Positions 1-7,795 of a stretch of 21,363 nucleotides of DNA are shown here, one piece after another. The DNA lies in the NCBI GenBank assembly GCA_019100305.1, contig JAHRHW010000023.1, forward strand, positions 1 to 21,363, read 5' to 3'. How positions within the stretch are numbered: the first letter of the stretch is position 1; the number at the start of each line of letters is the position of its first letter. The DNA is from Candidatus Thiodiazotropha taylori. Lineage in GTDB: Bacteria; Pseudomonadota; Gammaproteobacteria; Chromatiales; Chromatiaceae. The position numbers and the translations under genes were made by a program. The notes beneath the pieces are model-generated. The model was not told where the DNA came from, made no database searches, and worked only from the letters and a program-made list of their open reading frames with translations.

Positions 1-374
1 CGCCAATCGTGCACTGCTCTGGCCACTTCGGCAGCGAAACCGTTGTTGCGCACACCCAGTTCGTCATTGGCGAAAGAGAGGGCATGGTAGACTGTGGTAA
101 TACCGGCGGACGCATTGCGTTTATCCGCTTGGGCGCAAGCGAAATCCAATGGAAAATGGACATTGGGCCTGGGCTCAACCTCCTTCTCCAGGGCATCGCA
201 ATGCAGGTCGATCATTCCGGGCATCAGCAACTCCCCCTGCAGATCGATTTCCATTGCATCACCACAGGAGAGGGGATTGATCCCGGTAATCACGCCCTCC
301 TCCATCAACAGAGAAGCATCGTCGAGTACCTCATCAGCAAGTACGATGCGGGCGTGGGTCAGATAGGTCTTCAT
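1..374 (-). CDS. phnM: PhnM, C-P lyase pathway triphosphate hydrolase (3' end missing)
   Basis: PhnM hydrolyses the alpha-D-ribose-1-methylphosphonate-5-triphosphate intermediate to the 5-phosphate and pyrophosphate before C-P bond cleavage; it belongs to the amidohydrolase superfamily. Only the first 124 codons are present. The start MKTYLTHARIVLADEVL is the usual small beta-sandwich beginning. The metal-binding signature of the barrel follows around residues 52-70 as PGMIDLHCDALEKEVEPRP, with His58 and Asp60 the expected metal ligands. Its ATG overlaps the phnL stop by one base (TGATG), so it is translationally coupled as the last visible gene of the operon. Further phn genes may lie beyond the left edge. 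Confidence 0.95.
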   Translation of the reverse strand, partial: MKTYLTHARIVLADEVLDDASLLMEEGVITGINPLSCGDAMEIDLQGELLMPGMIDLHCDALEKEVEPRPNVHFPLDFACAQADKRNASAGITTVYHALSFANDELGVRNNGFAAEVARAVHDW

Positions 375-1099
375 CAGGCGATATCCTCAAGTTGTGTTTG
401 CCCATTCAACGGTGGTTCGAGTTCCACCACACGATCGGCGATACGTTTGACCAGCTCAGGCTGGTGGAAGATGGCAAGCATGGCGACTCCCTCTTTTTTC
501 AACTCCTCAATCTGTCTTATCACCCGTTCGCAGGTGATGGGATCAAGACTGGCGGTTGGCTCATCGAGCAGCAGCAAGCGTGGCCTGGCCACCAGCCCAC
601 GGGCCAGGTTGACCCGCTGCTTCTCTCCACCTGAAAATGTGGCAGGAGAGATGCTCCACAAACGACGCGGCAGGTTCATGGCTGCCAACATATCCCGAGC
701 CACGGCCAGCGCCTCTTCAACAGGACGCCCCCGTTGAATCAATGGCTGGGCCACCACCAGTTCGGTGGGTTGACGGGGTAGAAAGTGAAGAAACTGGGTA
801 ACAAAACCAATTTCGTTACGTCTTAGTGTCAGGATTAGGTGTTCATCCGCCTGAACCAGATCAACCTGTTCCCCTGACTGCATGGTGTAAAAAAGCTGTC
901 CTGAGGTCGCCAGATAGGTGCGGTATATACCCTTTAAGATGCTCGATTTCCCTGCTCCCGTTGGACCGACCAGAGCGGTAAGACTGGCGCTGTAAACCTG
1001 CAGACTCACATCCTTGGCGGAGGGGATCACCGTCCCCTGTTCATGCAGGGAAAACGCTTTGCTGTAACCTTCAACAGACAGAACCAACTGCTGCTTCAT
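374..1099 (-). CDS. phnL: PhnL, C-P lyase ABC-type ATPase subunit
   Basis: PhnL is an ABC-family nucleotide-binding protein required with PhnG, H and I to attach methylphosphonate to the ribose of ATP; it is not a transporter subunit. At 241 residues it has the family's usual length. Walker A is GPTGAGKSS (45-53), the signature is FSGGEKQR (155-162) and Walker B is RLLLLDEP (174-181). The region IGFVTQFLHFLPR (98-109) matches the typical PhnL pattern. The Shine-Dalgarno AAGGA overlaps the TAA stop of phnK, and the two genes are 11 bases apart. The stop overlaps the phnM start by one base. Confidence 0.96.
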   Translation of the reverse strand: MKQQLVLSVEGYSKAFSLHEQGTVIPSAKDVSLQVYSASLTALVGPTGAGKSSILKGIYRTYLATSGQLFYTMQSGEQVDLVQADEHLILTLRRNEIGFVTQFLHFLPRQPTELVVAQPLIQRGRPVEEALAVARDMLAAMNLPRRLWSISPATFSGGEKQRVNLARGLVARPRLLLLDEPTASLDPITCERVIRQIEELKKEGVAMLAIFHQPELVKRIADRVVELEPPLNGQTQLEDIA

Positions 1100-1110
1100 T
1101 GATCGATTCC

Positions 1111-1941
1111 TTACAGGGCTGAGGCAACAAGACGTTGCGTATAGGCGTGTTGTGGATCTTCGAGGATCTGGTCTGTGAGTCCACTTTCGATGACACGCCC
1201 GTACTTCATCACCAGGGTTCGGTCCGCCAGCAGACGAATCACCCCCAGATCATGGGTCACCACAATCATCGAGGTACGGGACTGCTGCTGGATCTCCAGA
1301 ATCAGATCGAGGATTGCTGCCTGAACCGAGAGATCCAGACCGGTGGTGACCTCATCGAGAAACAGCAGTGGCGGATTGGTGGCCAGAGCCTTGGCGATCT
1401 GAACCCGCTGCTGCATACCACCCGAAAAGTTACGCGGCATCTCGTCCATCCGTTCTGCCAACACCTCGGTACGGGAGAGCAGACTGATCGCCCGTTGACG
1501 GATCTTTGCATAGTTGTCCACGTTGGACATGAGCAGACGTTCGGCGATATTGCCACCTGCCGAGATGTCAAAATTCAATCCCAGATGAGGATTTTGGTAG
1601 ACCATGCCAAAACGTTGATTGGCCAAACGCCGCTGCTGTGCCTTATTGAGATCGAACAGCTGGTAAGCCTCTCCCTGGTCGAAAAACTCTGCACTGCCTG
1701 CACTCGGCGGTTCATCGAAATAGAGACATTTCACAGCGGTGGACTTACCTGATCCCGATTCACCCATAATGCCGAGAATCTCTCCCTGATAGAGACTGAA
1801 CGAGACATCATGAGCAGCCACCACACTGCCACACCTGGGGCAGAGATTCGTCTCGAATCGGGGGCCGGTCAGCTCATAGCATGCCGGACAACCTTGCCCA
1901 TATCGCTTTGAGAGCCCACGAACACTGAGCACCTCATCCAT
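1111..1941 (-). CDS. phnK: PhnK, C-P lyase complex ATPase with four-cysteine insertion
   Basis: PhnK is an ABC-type ATPase that docks on PhnJ in the C-P lyase core complex and is needed for phosphonate breakdown in vivo. Walker A is GESGSGKST (60-68), the signature FSGGMQQR (172-179), Walker B LLFLDEV (192-198) and the switch His230. The sequence DEVTTGLDLSVQA has Val where most ABC proteins have Pro. Unlike E. coli PhnK as I recall it, there is an insertion before the ABC core with Cys18-x2-Cys21-x12-Cys34-x2-Cys37, both pairs in CPxC form, which suggests a structural zinc site. The start overlaps the phnJ stop by 8 bases (ATGGATGA). Confidence 0.96.
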   Translation of the reverse strand: MDEVLSVRGLSKRYGQGCPACYELTGPRFETNLCPRCGSVVAAHDVSFSLYQGEILGIMGESGSGKSTAVKCLYFDEPPSAGSAEFFDQGEAYQLFDLNKAQQRRLANQRFGMVYQNPHLGLNFDISAGGNIAERLLMSNVDNYAKIRQRAISLLSRTEVLAERMDEMPRNFSGGMQQRVQIAKALATNPPLLFLDEVTTGLDLSVQAAILDLILEIQQQSRTSMIVVTHDLGVIRLLADRTLVMKYGRVIESGLTDQILEDPQHAYTQRLVASAL

Positions 1942-2821
1942 TGGCCACCTCCACGGCTTGATCCACCCCTTGCTGCTGCTCTAGCTGCTGATTGCACCAA
2001 TCAGAATCCGAGCAGCGGTAAACCTGTTCGCCCGTGGCGGAGTCCACATACTCGTCCAGAAAGCTGCTGTTGCAACCACAGCGCACGCAGCTTCTGCGCT
2101 GCCCCTGCTCGTCACTGAAATCCTCCACCCGGAACGGCACATCCTCAAAAGCCAGTGGCTCGGCCTGGGTATAGGGTGGTACCGCGTAGATCTTTTTCTC
2201 GCGACCGGCTCCCAGCAGAATCAAAGCAGGCGAATGATGCAATTTGGGCACATCCCATCGGGGAATGGGTGAAGGGTCGATCACATAGTGGCCATTGATG
2301 CGGGTTGGGTAGCGATGGGATATGGTGATCTCACTGAACTTGACGATATCTTCATACAGTTTGACCAACAGCCGGGAGTAGTCAGCTTCACCATGCAGCA
2401 GTTTGCGCCGGTCTTCAGAGGCCTCCACAACCACCAGAGCATCCGGATAAGGAACCTGCAGAACCAGCAGTTGATCCTCTCGCAGAGGTTTTTCAGGGAT
2501 CCGGTGACGTGACTGGATCAGATCCGCCTGTTCGGTTCTGATTGTTGTATGGATACCTGGACAGGTCATCTCAATGAAACTGCGCAGATTGACTGCGTTC
2601 ACCGAGTCATCGGAACCCTGGTCGATTACCTTCAAGGTCTCGCCCCGTCCGATCAGCGCCAGGGTAAGCTGCAGACCACCCGTACCGAAACCTCGGCCCA
2701 TCGGCATCTCACGGCTTGAGTATGGTACCTGATAACCGGGGATTGCCACGGCCTTAAGGGTTGCACGCCGCACCTCCTTTTTGGCGTACTCATCAAGAAA
2801 ACCAAAGTGCTCCTCATTCAT
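1934..2821 (-). CDS. phnJ: PhnJ, radical SAM C-P lyase
   Basis: PhnJ is the catalytic subunit that cleaves the C-P bond of ribose-1-phosphonate-5-phosphate by glycyl/thiyl radical chemistry, giving the alkane and a ribose 1,2-cyclic phosphate. The cysteines are Cys245-x2-Cys248-x21-Cys270-x5-Cys276, the same spacing as the 4Fe-4S ligands and catalytic thiyl cysteine of E. coli PhnJ (241, 244, 266, 272). The segment AIPGYQVPY (26-34) contains Gly29, matching the E. coli glycyl radical Gly32. An additional Cys250 is present. The start overlaps the phnI stop by 4 bases (ATGA). All catalytic residues are intact, so the pathway should be functional. Confidence 0.98.
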   Translation of the reverse strand: MNEEHFGFLDEYAKKEVRRATLKAVAIPGYQVPYSSREMPMGRGFGTGGLQLTLALIGRGETLKVIDQGSDDSVNAVNLRSFIEMTCPGIHTTIRTEQADLIQSRHRIPEKPLREDQLLVLQVPYPDALVVVEASEDRRKLLHGEADYSRLLVKLYEDIVKFSEITISHRYPTRINGHYVIDPSPIPRWDVPKLHHSPALILLGAGREKKIYAVPPYTQAEPLAFEDVPFRVEDFSDEQGQRRSCVRCGCNSSFLDEYVDSATGEQVYRCSDSDWCNQQLEQQQGVDQAVEVANG

Positions 2822-3933
2822 GATTTCTGATCCTCAGCGGCATGTTTATTTTGCGTGGCACGCAGCCGATCCATGTCCGATTGAAAAGTCACGTAATGGG
2901 GCATTTTGTAGTGAGTGCAGAATCCCATCGAGTCGATGCCGTCAATGTGCAGTAACACGAACTCGGGGTCCTCTGAGGGATTGGATGGCGTGCCCTGCAT
3001 TCCCTTTTGCAGGGAACGATCCAGAATCGCCATGCTGATCGCTTTTACTTCGTTGTGACCAAAGCAGGCACCATAGCCGAGTGTGAAACTTGGCTTGCCC
3101 CCCAGCTCATCACTCTCATACATGGCCACCACTTCACATTCGGTGATCTCCACCTCACCAATCTCCATCGGCTTTCCGCTGATCGGATGTGGCAGCATCA
3201 CCGGCACGAAACCCACCCGCAATTCGGCCACGGTTGGATGGACATCCCCATAGCCGCGCATATTCGAATAGGCCAGTGCCAGCAGCGAGCCTTGCTCACT
3301 GCGCGTCATGGTCGCCAGAGCGGCGGACCGGGGTACCGGAAAGATCAGCGGCTCCCGGGTGATATCGAAGGGTTGATCCTGTTGTGGTTGTTGTGGAGTT
3401 TCTGCTAGCAATCCCTGCTGACGAAGTCCGTCAAGAACCTTGGGAAAGCTATCTGGAATTTGTGCCACATCGAGTCCTTCAAACCAGCTTCTTGAAATCG
3501 CCATGAAGGCTTCCGCTGATTCATCGAGCAACTCCATGCGCATCAGCCGCAGATGGTAATCCGTGGTGGCACCCAGCATCTGCCCCCCTGGAATATCCTT
3601 GAAAGCGGATGAGATGCGTCGGGTAATCCGCATGCGACTGGTATCCAGTGCCTCGGTCTCAGCAAGACGTGGCATGGTGGATCGGTACGCCCTCAATGCA
3701 AAGGCTGACTCCAGGGTGTCTCCCTGAGCCTGTTTAATGGCCAGGGATGCCAGCTTTGGATGGTATACACCTCCCTCTGATATCACCCGGCTGTGCAACA
3801 GTCGCAGCTGGTTCTCTATCGTAGATGTATCCAGCGGCAGACTATTCACTCCCTGACGGCTACGCAGATACTCATACGCCAGCTTGCTGCCCTCGATGGC
3901 CTGAGCACCACCCTTGATCGCCACATATGTCAT
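2818..3933 (-). CDS. phnI: PhnI, C-P lyase core subunit / nucleosidase
   Basis: PhnI supplies the active site that displaces adenine from ATP with phosphonate, together with PhnG, PhnH and PhnL, and shows purine ribonucleosidase activity alone. Its 371 residues are slightly longer than E. coli PhnI (354). Family landmarks are YVAIKGGAQAIEGS at the start, RGYGDVHPTVAELR in the middle, a histidine-containing GHNEVKAISMAILDRSL, and THYKMPHYVTFQSD near the end. A Gln-rich stretch near residues 200-208 looks like a linker. The start overlaps the phnH stop by one base (TGATG) and the stop overlaps phnJ by four. Confidence 0.97.
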   Translation of the reverse strand: MTYVAIKGGAQAIEGSKLAYEYLRSRQGVNSLPLDTSTIENQLRLLHSRVISEGGVYHPKLASLAIKQAQGDTLESAFALRAYRSTMPRLAETEALDTSRMRITRRISSAFKDIPGGQMLGATTDYHLRLMRMELLDESAEAFMAISRSWFEGLDVAQIPDSFPKVLDGLRQQGLLAETPQQPQQDQPFDITREPLIFPVPRSAALATMTRSEQGSLLALAYSNMRGYGDVHPTVAELRVGFVPVMLPHPISGKPMEIGEVEITECEVVAMYESDELGGKPSFTLGYGACFGHNEVKAISMAILDRSLQKGMQGTPSNPSEDPEFVLLHIDGIDSMGFCTHYKMPHYVTFQSDMDRLRATQNKHAAEDQKS

Positions 3934-4487
3934 CAGTGCACCTCCACACGGGTGGTACGGGGCAGTGCCATCAACTGTTGCTGATCGAGCAGAATCAGAT
4001 CAACCCCCATAGGAAAGCCACAGACCCAGCTCTCGCGTTTGACCAGCCAATCGGGATCGAGGCCCTGGATGTTGCAGTTCCGATTCTGCTTGATACCGGG
4101 TCCAGTCAAATCGAGCTGCAGATCACCCGCTTGCAGTGTCTCCACATGAACCAGCAATGTGGCCGATTGCTCTGGACTGGCCAATGTTCCAAGCCTGGGT
4201 TGAAAGTCAGGCACACCAATACCCGAACAGAGCAGATAGTCCGCCTCTTCCGGTAGTGTTTGAATGGCTTGCAACAGGGCGATGTCTGTCGTCTCAAGCA
4301 GGTCACTCGTGTCACAGAAACGCACAGAACTATCAAGTAGTGCAGCCAATACTGCCAGCAAGGAATTCGATATTGTGTTCAAACCCTTTATTGAGTGCAC
4401 ACTGCCGGGTCGGGACATGGCTTCCAGCAGTAGACGATAGTTCTGCTGCTGGATGTGCGGTTGCCAGATGGGTGCCACTTCAAGCAT
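3933..4487 (-). CDS. phnH: PhnH, C-P lyase core subunit
   Basis: PhnH is a structural and catalytic partner in the PhnGHIJ core complex. I chose the ATG at 4487 (184 residues), because GGAGG lies five bases before it and the sequence then runs directly into the family start, with the pattern NYRLLLEAMSRPGS close behind. An in-frame ATG at 4502 (MLEVRMLEV) is possible but lacks this spacing, and a longer open frame to 4682 would lie deep inside phnG. The chosen start overlaps the phnG stop by 8 bases. The length is close to E. coli PhnH (194). Confidence 0.95.
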   Translation of the reverse strand: MLEVAPIWQPHIQQQNYRLLLEAMSRPGSVHSIKGLNTISNSLLAVLAALLDSSVRFCDTSDLLETTDIALLQAIQTLPEEADYLLCSGIGVPDFQPRLGTLASPEQSATLLVHVETLQAGDLQLDLTGPGIKQNRNCNIQGLDPDWLVKRESWVCGFPMGVDLILLDQQQLMALPRTTRVEVH

Positions 4488-4935
4488 CCTCACCTCCAAC
4501 ATCCTCAAGTAAAGAAAAATCCACTTTGGTGCGTGCCAGCATTGCCTTACGCTCCAGGTTGATCTGCTCACGTCTGGCACTGCCCTCATGCAATAGTGCC
4601 TCGACCTTTTGCCAGCCGGGGAGTCGCCCAGCCAGCACCGCATCACAGAGTGCCAGCTGTTCAGCGCGCTCCATCCGGTCATCCATTACCAGCGCACCAC
4701 CTTCAGCACGATCACCAGACTCGGTGGTGACAGTGACCGTACAACTCGCCAGGGGAAATTCACCAAGATAAAATGATTCGTTGAATGCACTCTCTTTCAT
4801 CTTCATCATGCCAAGACCGACCTGAGGCAAGCTAGTGGGCTGGACATTCCAGTCTGCAGGAAAGCCTTTAACCAGCTCCGTCAAGCACTCCTCGGGTAGT
4901 GCCGTCAACGCACTAACCCACTCTTCTCTTGTCAT
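4480..4935 (-). CDS. phnG: PhnG, C-P lyase core subunit
   Basis: PhnG is a small subunit of the PhnGHIJ core complex required for forming the ribose phosphonate intermediate. The TREEWVSALT start aligns with the TRQHWMSVLA region of E. coli PhnG, and the later RAEQLALCDAVL and KVDFSLLEDV segments are typical. Two ATGs compete. The first, at 4944, touches the Shine-Dalgarno GAGGA with no spacer, while the one at 4935 sits nine bases after it, so I prefer 4935 (151 residues). phnG lies 59-68 bases after phnE, the longest internal gap apart from phnD-phnC. Confidence 0.92.
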   Translation of the reverse strand: MTREEWVSALTALPEECLTELVKGFPADWNVQPTSLPQVGLGMMKMKESAFNESFYLGEFPLASCTVTVTTESGDRAEGGALVMDDRMERAEQLALCDAVLAGRLPGWQKVEALLHEGSARREQINLERKAMLARTKVDFSLLEDVGGEDA

Positions 4936-5003
4936 TTCACTCATTCCTCAACTGGATGGACAGGTTGCTGTTCACAACGGTTTTCTTAGAAATAACGAAC
5001 CTT

Positions 5004-6002
5004 TCAAAGGGTTTTGTTACGCATCTTCTGTGAGAAATATTCAAGTAGCAGGACTGTGATAAAAATCGCCAACAGGATCGTGGTAACGTGACCGTAGTCG
5101 AACAGATCCCAGCGGCCCTTTAACTCCATGCCGATACCACCGGCACCAACGATTCCCAATACCGTGGCAGTACGGATATTGCGCTCGAAGATGTACTGCA
5201 CATAAGCGATCCAAGCGGGGAAAACGTGGGGGAATACTGCATAACGCAGAACCTTCAGTGAACTGGCACCGGAAGCCTTGAGTGCCAACTGAGGCCCTGG
5301 AGGAGCATTCTCGATCTCGTCAGCGAAAAATTTACCCAGTACACCACTGGTGTGAATCGCCAGGGCCAACACGCCGGCGATCGGACCGAAGCCATACATC
5401 AGCACCAGAAACAGAGCGATAATCAACTCCGGCATGGCCCGGTGCAGACTCAACCAGCTACGAGCGATACTGTAGACAATTCGGTGAGGCGTGTAGTTAC
5501 GGCTGGAGAGGATGCCCAGGGGCAAGGAGATCATGATTGAGATAAAGGTTCCCCAGAAACCCATCTCGATGGTCTCCCACATCTTCCAGGACACCTTCAC
5601 CAGATAACCGACGGGTTCTACTAGAAACTCTGTGGTTTCCACTTCCCAGCTATCTGTCAGGGCGTCATAATCCCGATCCTCAGCTACCTCTATGTAGGCA
5701 AAAAGGGGCAGATTGTCCCGATCGAATTCATCCAGTCTGTTAACCGGTGTGCGTTGCGAGATGACCAAAGGAAAGGCTTGACTGCCAAAACGGATGGCGC
5801 CATCCAGCACCGGTGATTCACCAATTCCCACAGCCGAAAGCAGTGCCTGCGAGGTCTGCATAAATGCCTTGTCCATCTCGGTGTTATGAGCCGATATGGA
5901 GAGCAGTGCAAAGACCACGAAAGCAATCAAAAGGTTGCGTGGTGTGATACTCCGGTGCAGCTGCCACTGCTGCCAGCTTGTGTGAACGGTCTCCGTGTTC
6001 AT
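5004..6002 (-). CDS. phnE: PhnE, phosphonate ABC transporter permease
   Basis: PhnE is the inner-membrane channel of the PhnCDE importer. It is 332 residues, longer than E. coli PhnE (about 260-276). A first hydrophobic segment lies at about 22-40. It is followed by a polar region of roughly 100 residues (about 41-140) predicted to face the periplasm, then the permease core with hydrophobic segments near 148-166, 190-215 and 303-322. The ATPase-docking EAA-like loop is ALKASGASSLKVLRYAVFP (240-258), and VGAGGIGMEL follows at 285-294. The start overlaps the phnC stop by four bases. Confidence 0.95.
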   Translation of the reverse strand: MNTETVHTSWQQWQLHRSITPRNLLIAFVVFALLSISAHNTEMDKAFMQTSQALLSAVGIGESPVLDGAIRFGSQAFPLVISQRTPVNRLDEFDRDNLPLFAYIEVAEDRDYDALTDSWEVETTEFLVEPVGYLVKVSWKMWETIEMGFWGTFISIMISLPLGILSSRNYTPHRIVYSIARSWLSLHRAMPELIIALFLVLMYGFGPIAGVLALAIHTSGVLGKFFADEIENAPPGPQLALKASGASSLKVLRYAVFPHVFPAWIAYVQYIFERNIRTATVLGIVGAGGIGMELKGRWDLFDYGHVTTILLAIFITVLLLEYFSQKMRNKTL

Positions 6003-6763
6003 GCTGCCTCCTGGGCAACTTCAGCAACTGGCTTTGCCAGCTCGTAAAGTTCTGACTGGGTTGCTTCATCCAGTTCCGATGGATGACCATCGAAGAACAC
6101 CTTACCCTTGCGCAAGGCAACGATACGGTCGGCGAATTCAAGTGCGTACTCAAGCTGATGCAAGGTACAGATGACGGTGGCAGCGTGGTTTCTGGCGGCG
6201 CTTTTCAAACTCTCCAGAACACTCCGGCTCATTGCCGGATCCAGGCTTGCCACAGGTTCATCAGCCAATACCACTTCAGGTTTGGAGATGAAGGCACGGG
6301 CGATTGCCACGCGCTGTTGCTGGCCACCCGAAAGTTCCGATGCGCGTCGGTAGAGATGCTTCTCCTCCATCCCGACCTCGTGAAGCAGTTGGCAGGCATT
6401 GAGCTGATCATCAAGGGGAAACCACTTCAGCAGACTGCGCCAGAATCCCGTACCCGGCAACAGACCGGAGAGCACGTTGTGCAGTACAGACAACCTGGGT
6501 ACCAGGTGTAGCTGCTGGTGGATCATGCCGACCCGCCGCTGGATACTGGAGCGGGTTCGCTTGGTGAGGATCTCTCCGCCGATTACAAGATTGCCGCTGC
6601 TGGGAACCACCACACCGTTGACCATATTCATCAGAGTGCTCTTACCGGCGCCTGAGGGCCCGAGCAGCACGCAGAACTCGCCTTTCTTGACATGCAGGGA
6701 GACATCATCAACCGCCCGTGTGCCGTCGTCGTAGACACGACTGACAGATTCGAATTTCAACAT
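5999..6763 (-). CDS. phnC: PhnC, phosphonate ABC transporter ATP-binding protein
   Basis: PhnC is the ATPase that powers phosphonate uptake with PhnE and PhnD on the cytoplasmic face of the membrane. Walker A is GPSGAGKST (35-43), the signature is ELSGGQQQRVAIARA (143-157), Walker B is VVLADEP (164-170), and the H-loop lies in CTLHQ. The 254-residue length is normal. A Shine-Dalgarno GAGGTG precedes the ATG. It is separated from phnD by 82 bases holding two strong hairpins, and it overlaps phnE by four bases. Confidence 0.97.
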   Translation of the reverse strand: MLKFESVSRVYDDGTRAVDDVSLHVKKGEFCVLLGPSGAGKSTLMNMVNGVVVPSSGNLVIGGEILTKRTRSSIQRRVGMIHQQLHLVPRLSVLHNVLSGLLPGTGFWRSLLKWFPLDDQLNACQLLHEVGMEEKHLYRRASELSGGQQQRVAIARAFISKPEVVLADEPVASLDPAMSRSVLESLKSAARNHAATVICTLHQLEYALEFADRIVALRKGKVFFDGHPSELDEATQSELYELAKPVAEVAQEAA

Positions 6764-6788
6764 AGCGACACCTCGAAAAAGCAGTGAT

Positions 6789-6809
6789 GGGGACGGTGGT
6801 ACCGTCCCC
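6789..6809 (-). terminator. Perfect 9-bp hairpin between phnD and phnC
   Basis: The arms GGGGACGGT (6789-6797) and ACCGTCCCC (6801-6809) are exact reverse complements with a three-base loop. In the direction of phn transcription a run of five T follows only about nine bases later (6776-6780), so this is not a standard intrinsic terminator. A transcript-stabilising or partially terminating role after the binding-protein gene is likely, as in other ABC operons. The arms are seen; the role is inferred. Confidence 0.6.
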
Positions 6810-6813
6810 TAGC

Positions 6814-6831
6814 TGCGGCCAGTTGGCCGCA
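6814..6831 (-). repeat. Second perfect hairpin between phnD and phnC
   Basis: The arms TGCGGCCA (6814-6821) and TGGCCGCA (6824-6831) are exact reverse complements with a two-base loop. It lies 14 bases after the phnD stop and four bases from the other hairpin. As a pair they could block 3' exonucleases and so raise the level of phnD message relative to phnC-phnM. Confidence 0.6.
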
Positions 6832-6845
6832 TACATACCAGACGC

Positions 6846-7766
6846 TTATCGCTGACCGGCTTTATCGATCATCTCGGCTTTGACCTGCTTGGTCACAGCT
6901 GCCAGTTTCTCCAGTGCCTCGAAGATTTTCTGCTCTTCGAACTGGGTGTCATAACGATCCACCTTCTTACCGCCATAGCCACGGATCTTGTCCGCTGCAA
7001 TTTTGGTGTGAATCTCACTGAAGGCTGTGCGCAGCTTCGCTTTCAGGTCATCAGAGATACCCTTGTTCATGGCCAGGGGTGGATTTGGGATCGGCTGGGA
7101 TTTAACCAGCGGTTTGAATTTGGCAGGATCAATAGCGCCCTTCTTCACCGCCTTGCCGAATGAGTTGTATGAGGCAGCCGCCGCGTCAACCTTTCCCTCT
7201 GCCAATGCAGCCAGGGAAGCAGAGTGGGAGCCCGCTATGATCACTTTGCTCAGATCTTTCACCGGGTCGATTTCACCAGCAATCAGCATCGCCACTGGAA
7301 AATTAAAAGAAGAAGTGGAGTTGGGGCTGCCGAAGGCTACACCTTTACCCTTCAGATCGGAAATGGTGTCGATACCGCTGTCTTTGGCGACAAAGATACC
7401 CGAGTAGTAAGATGCGTCACCTTTCTTCACATCCACTGCCAGCAAATCAACACCACACTTCTCGTTGGCCTGCCCATAAGTCACTGCGCCATACCAGGCG
7501 ATATCCGCCTGATCATTGCACATACCTTCGACTACCGCTGCATAACTCTCGCCGGCAGACAGTTTGAAATGAATCCCGTAGTGCTTGGTGATGCCATTGA
7601 ACACGGGGGCATAGTCCTGGGTGATATCATTGGTACCGGTATCCGCCGGAATCATCAATACACGCAGCGGATTGTCTTTACTACCATCCGGCAGCTTGGC
7701 TGCAAACACAGGAGTGGATAAAATGACTGCGGCGATGCCCGCAGCTAACAGTTTCTTCAGTTTCAT
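6846..7766 (-). CDS. phnD: PhnD, periplasmic phosphonate-binding protein
   Basis: PhnD captures phosphonates in the periplasm and delivers them to PhnCE. A Sec signal peptide (LAAGIAAVILSTPVFA) is cleaved after about residue 22. The oxyanion site is clear: FGSPNSTSSFNFP (145-157) holds the Ser-Thr-Ser (150-152) that grips the phosphonate group in this family. The 306-residue length is normal. A good Shine-Dalgarno GAGGA stands six bases before the ATG, and only 29 bases separate it from phnF, so the two are probably cotranscribed. Tandem hairpins follow the stop. Confidence 0.96.
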   Translation of the reverse strand: MKLKKLLAAGIAAVILSTPVFAAKLPDGSKDNPLRVLMIPADTGTNDITQDYAPVFNGITKHYGIHFKLSAGESYAAVVEGMCNDQADIAWYGAVTYGQANEKCGVDLLAVDVKKGDASYYSGIFVAKDSGIDTISDLKGKGVAFGSPNSTSSFNFPVAMLIAGEIDPVKDLSKVIIAGSHSASLAALAEGKVDAAAASYNSFGKAVKKGAIDPAKFKPLVKSQPIPNPPLAMNKGISDDLKAKLRTAFSEIHTKIAADKIRGYGGKKVDRYDTQFEEQKIFEALEKLAAVTKQVKAEMIDKAGQR

Positions 7767-7795
7767 TACTTTTCCTCGACAGTTGGGTAATGTTG

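Noticed and set aside
9..737. Long plus-strand open frame opposite phnM and phnL
   Set aside because: It is antisense to two clearly recognisable phn genes, crosses their junction, and shows no domain or ribosome site.
4488..4682. Extended PhnH start up to 4682
   Set aside because: This extension lies deep inside phnG and does not resemble PhnH; GGAGG five bases before 4487 marks the likely start.
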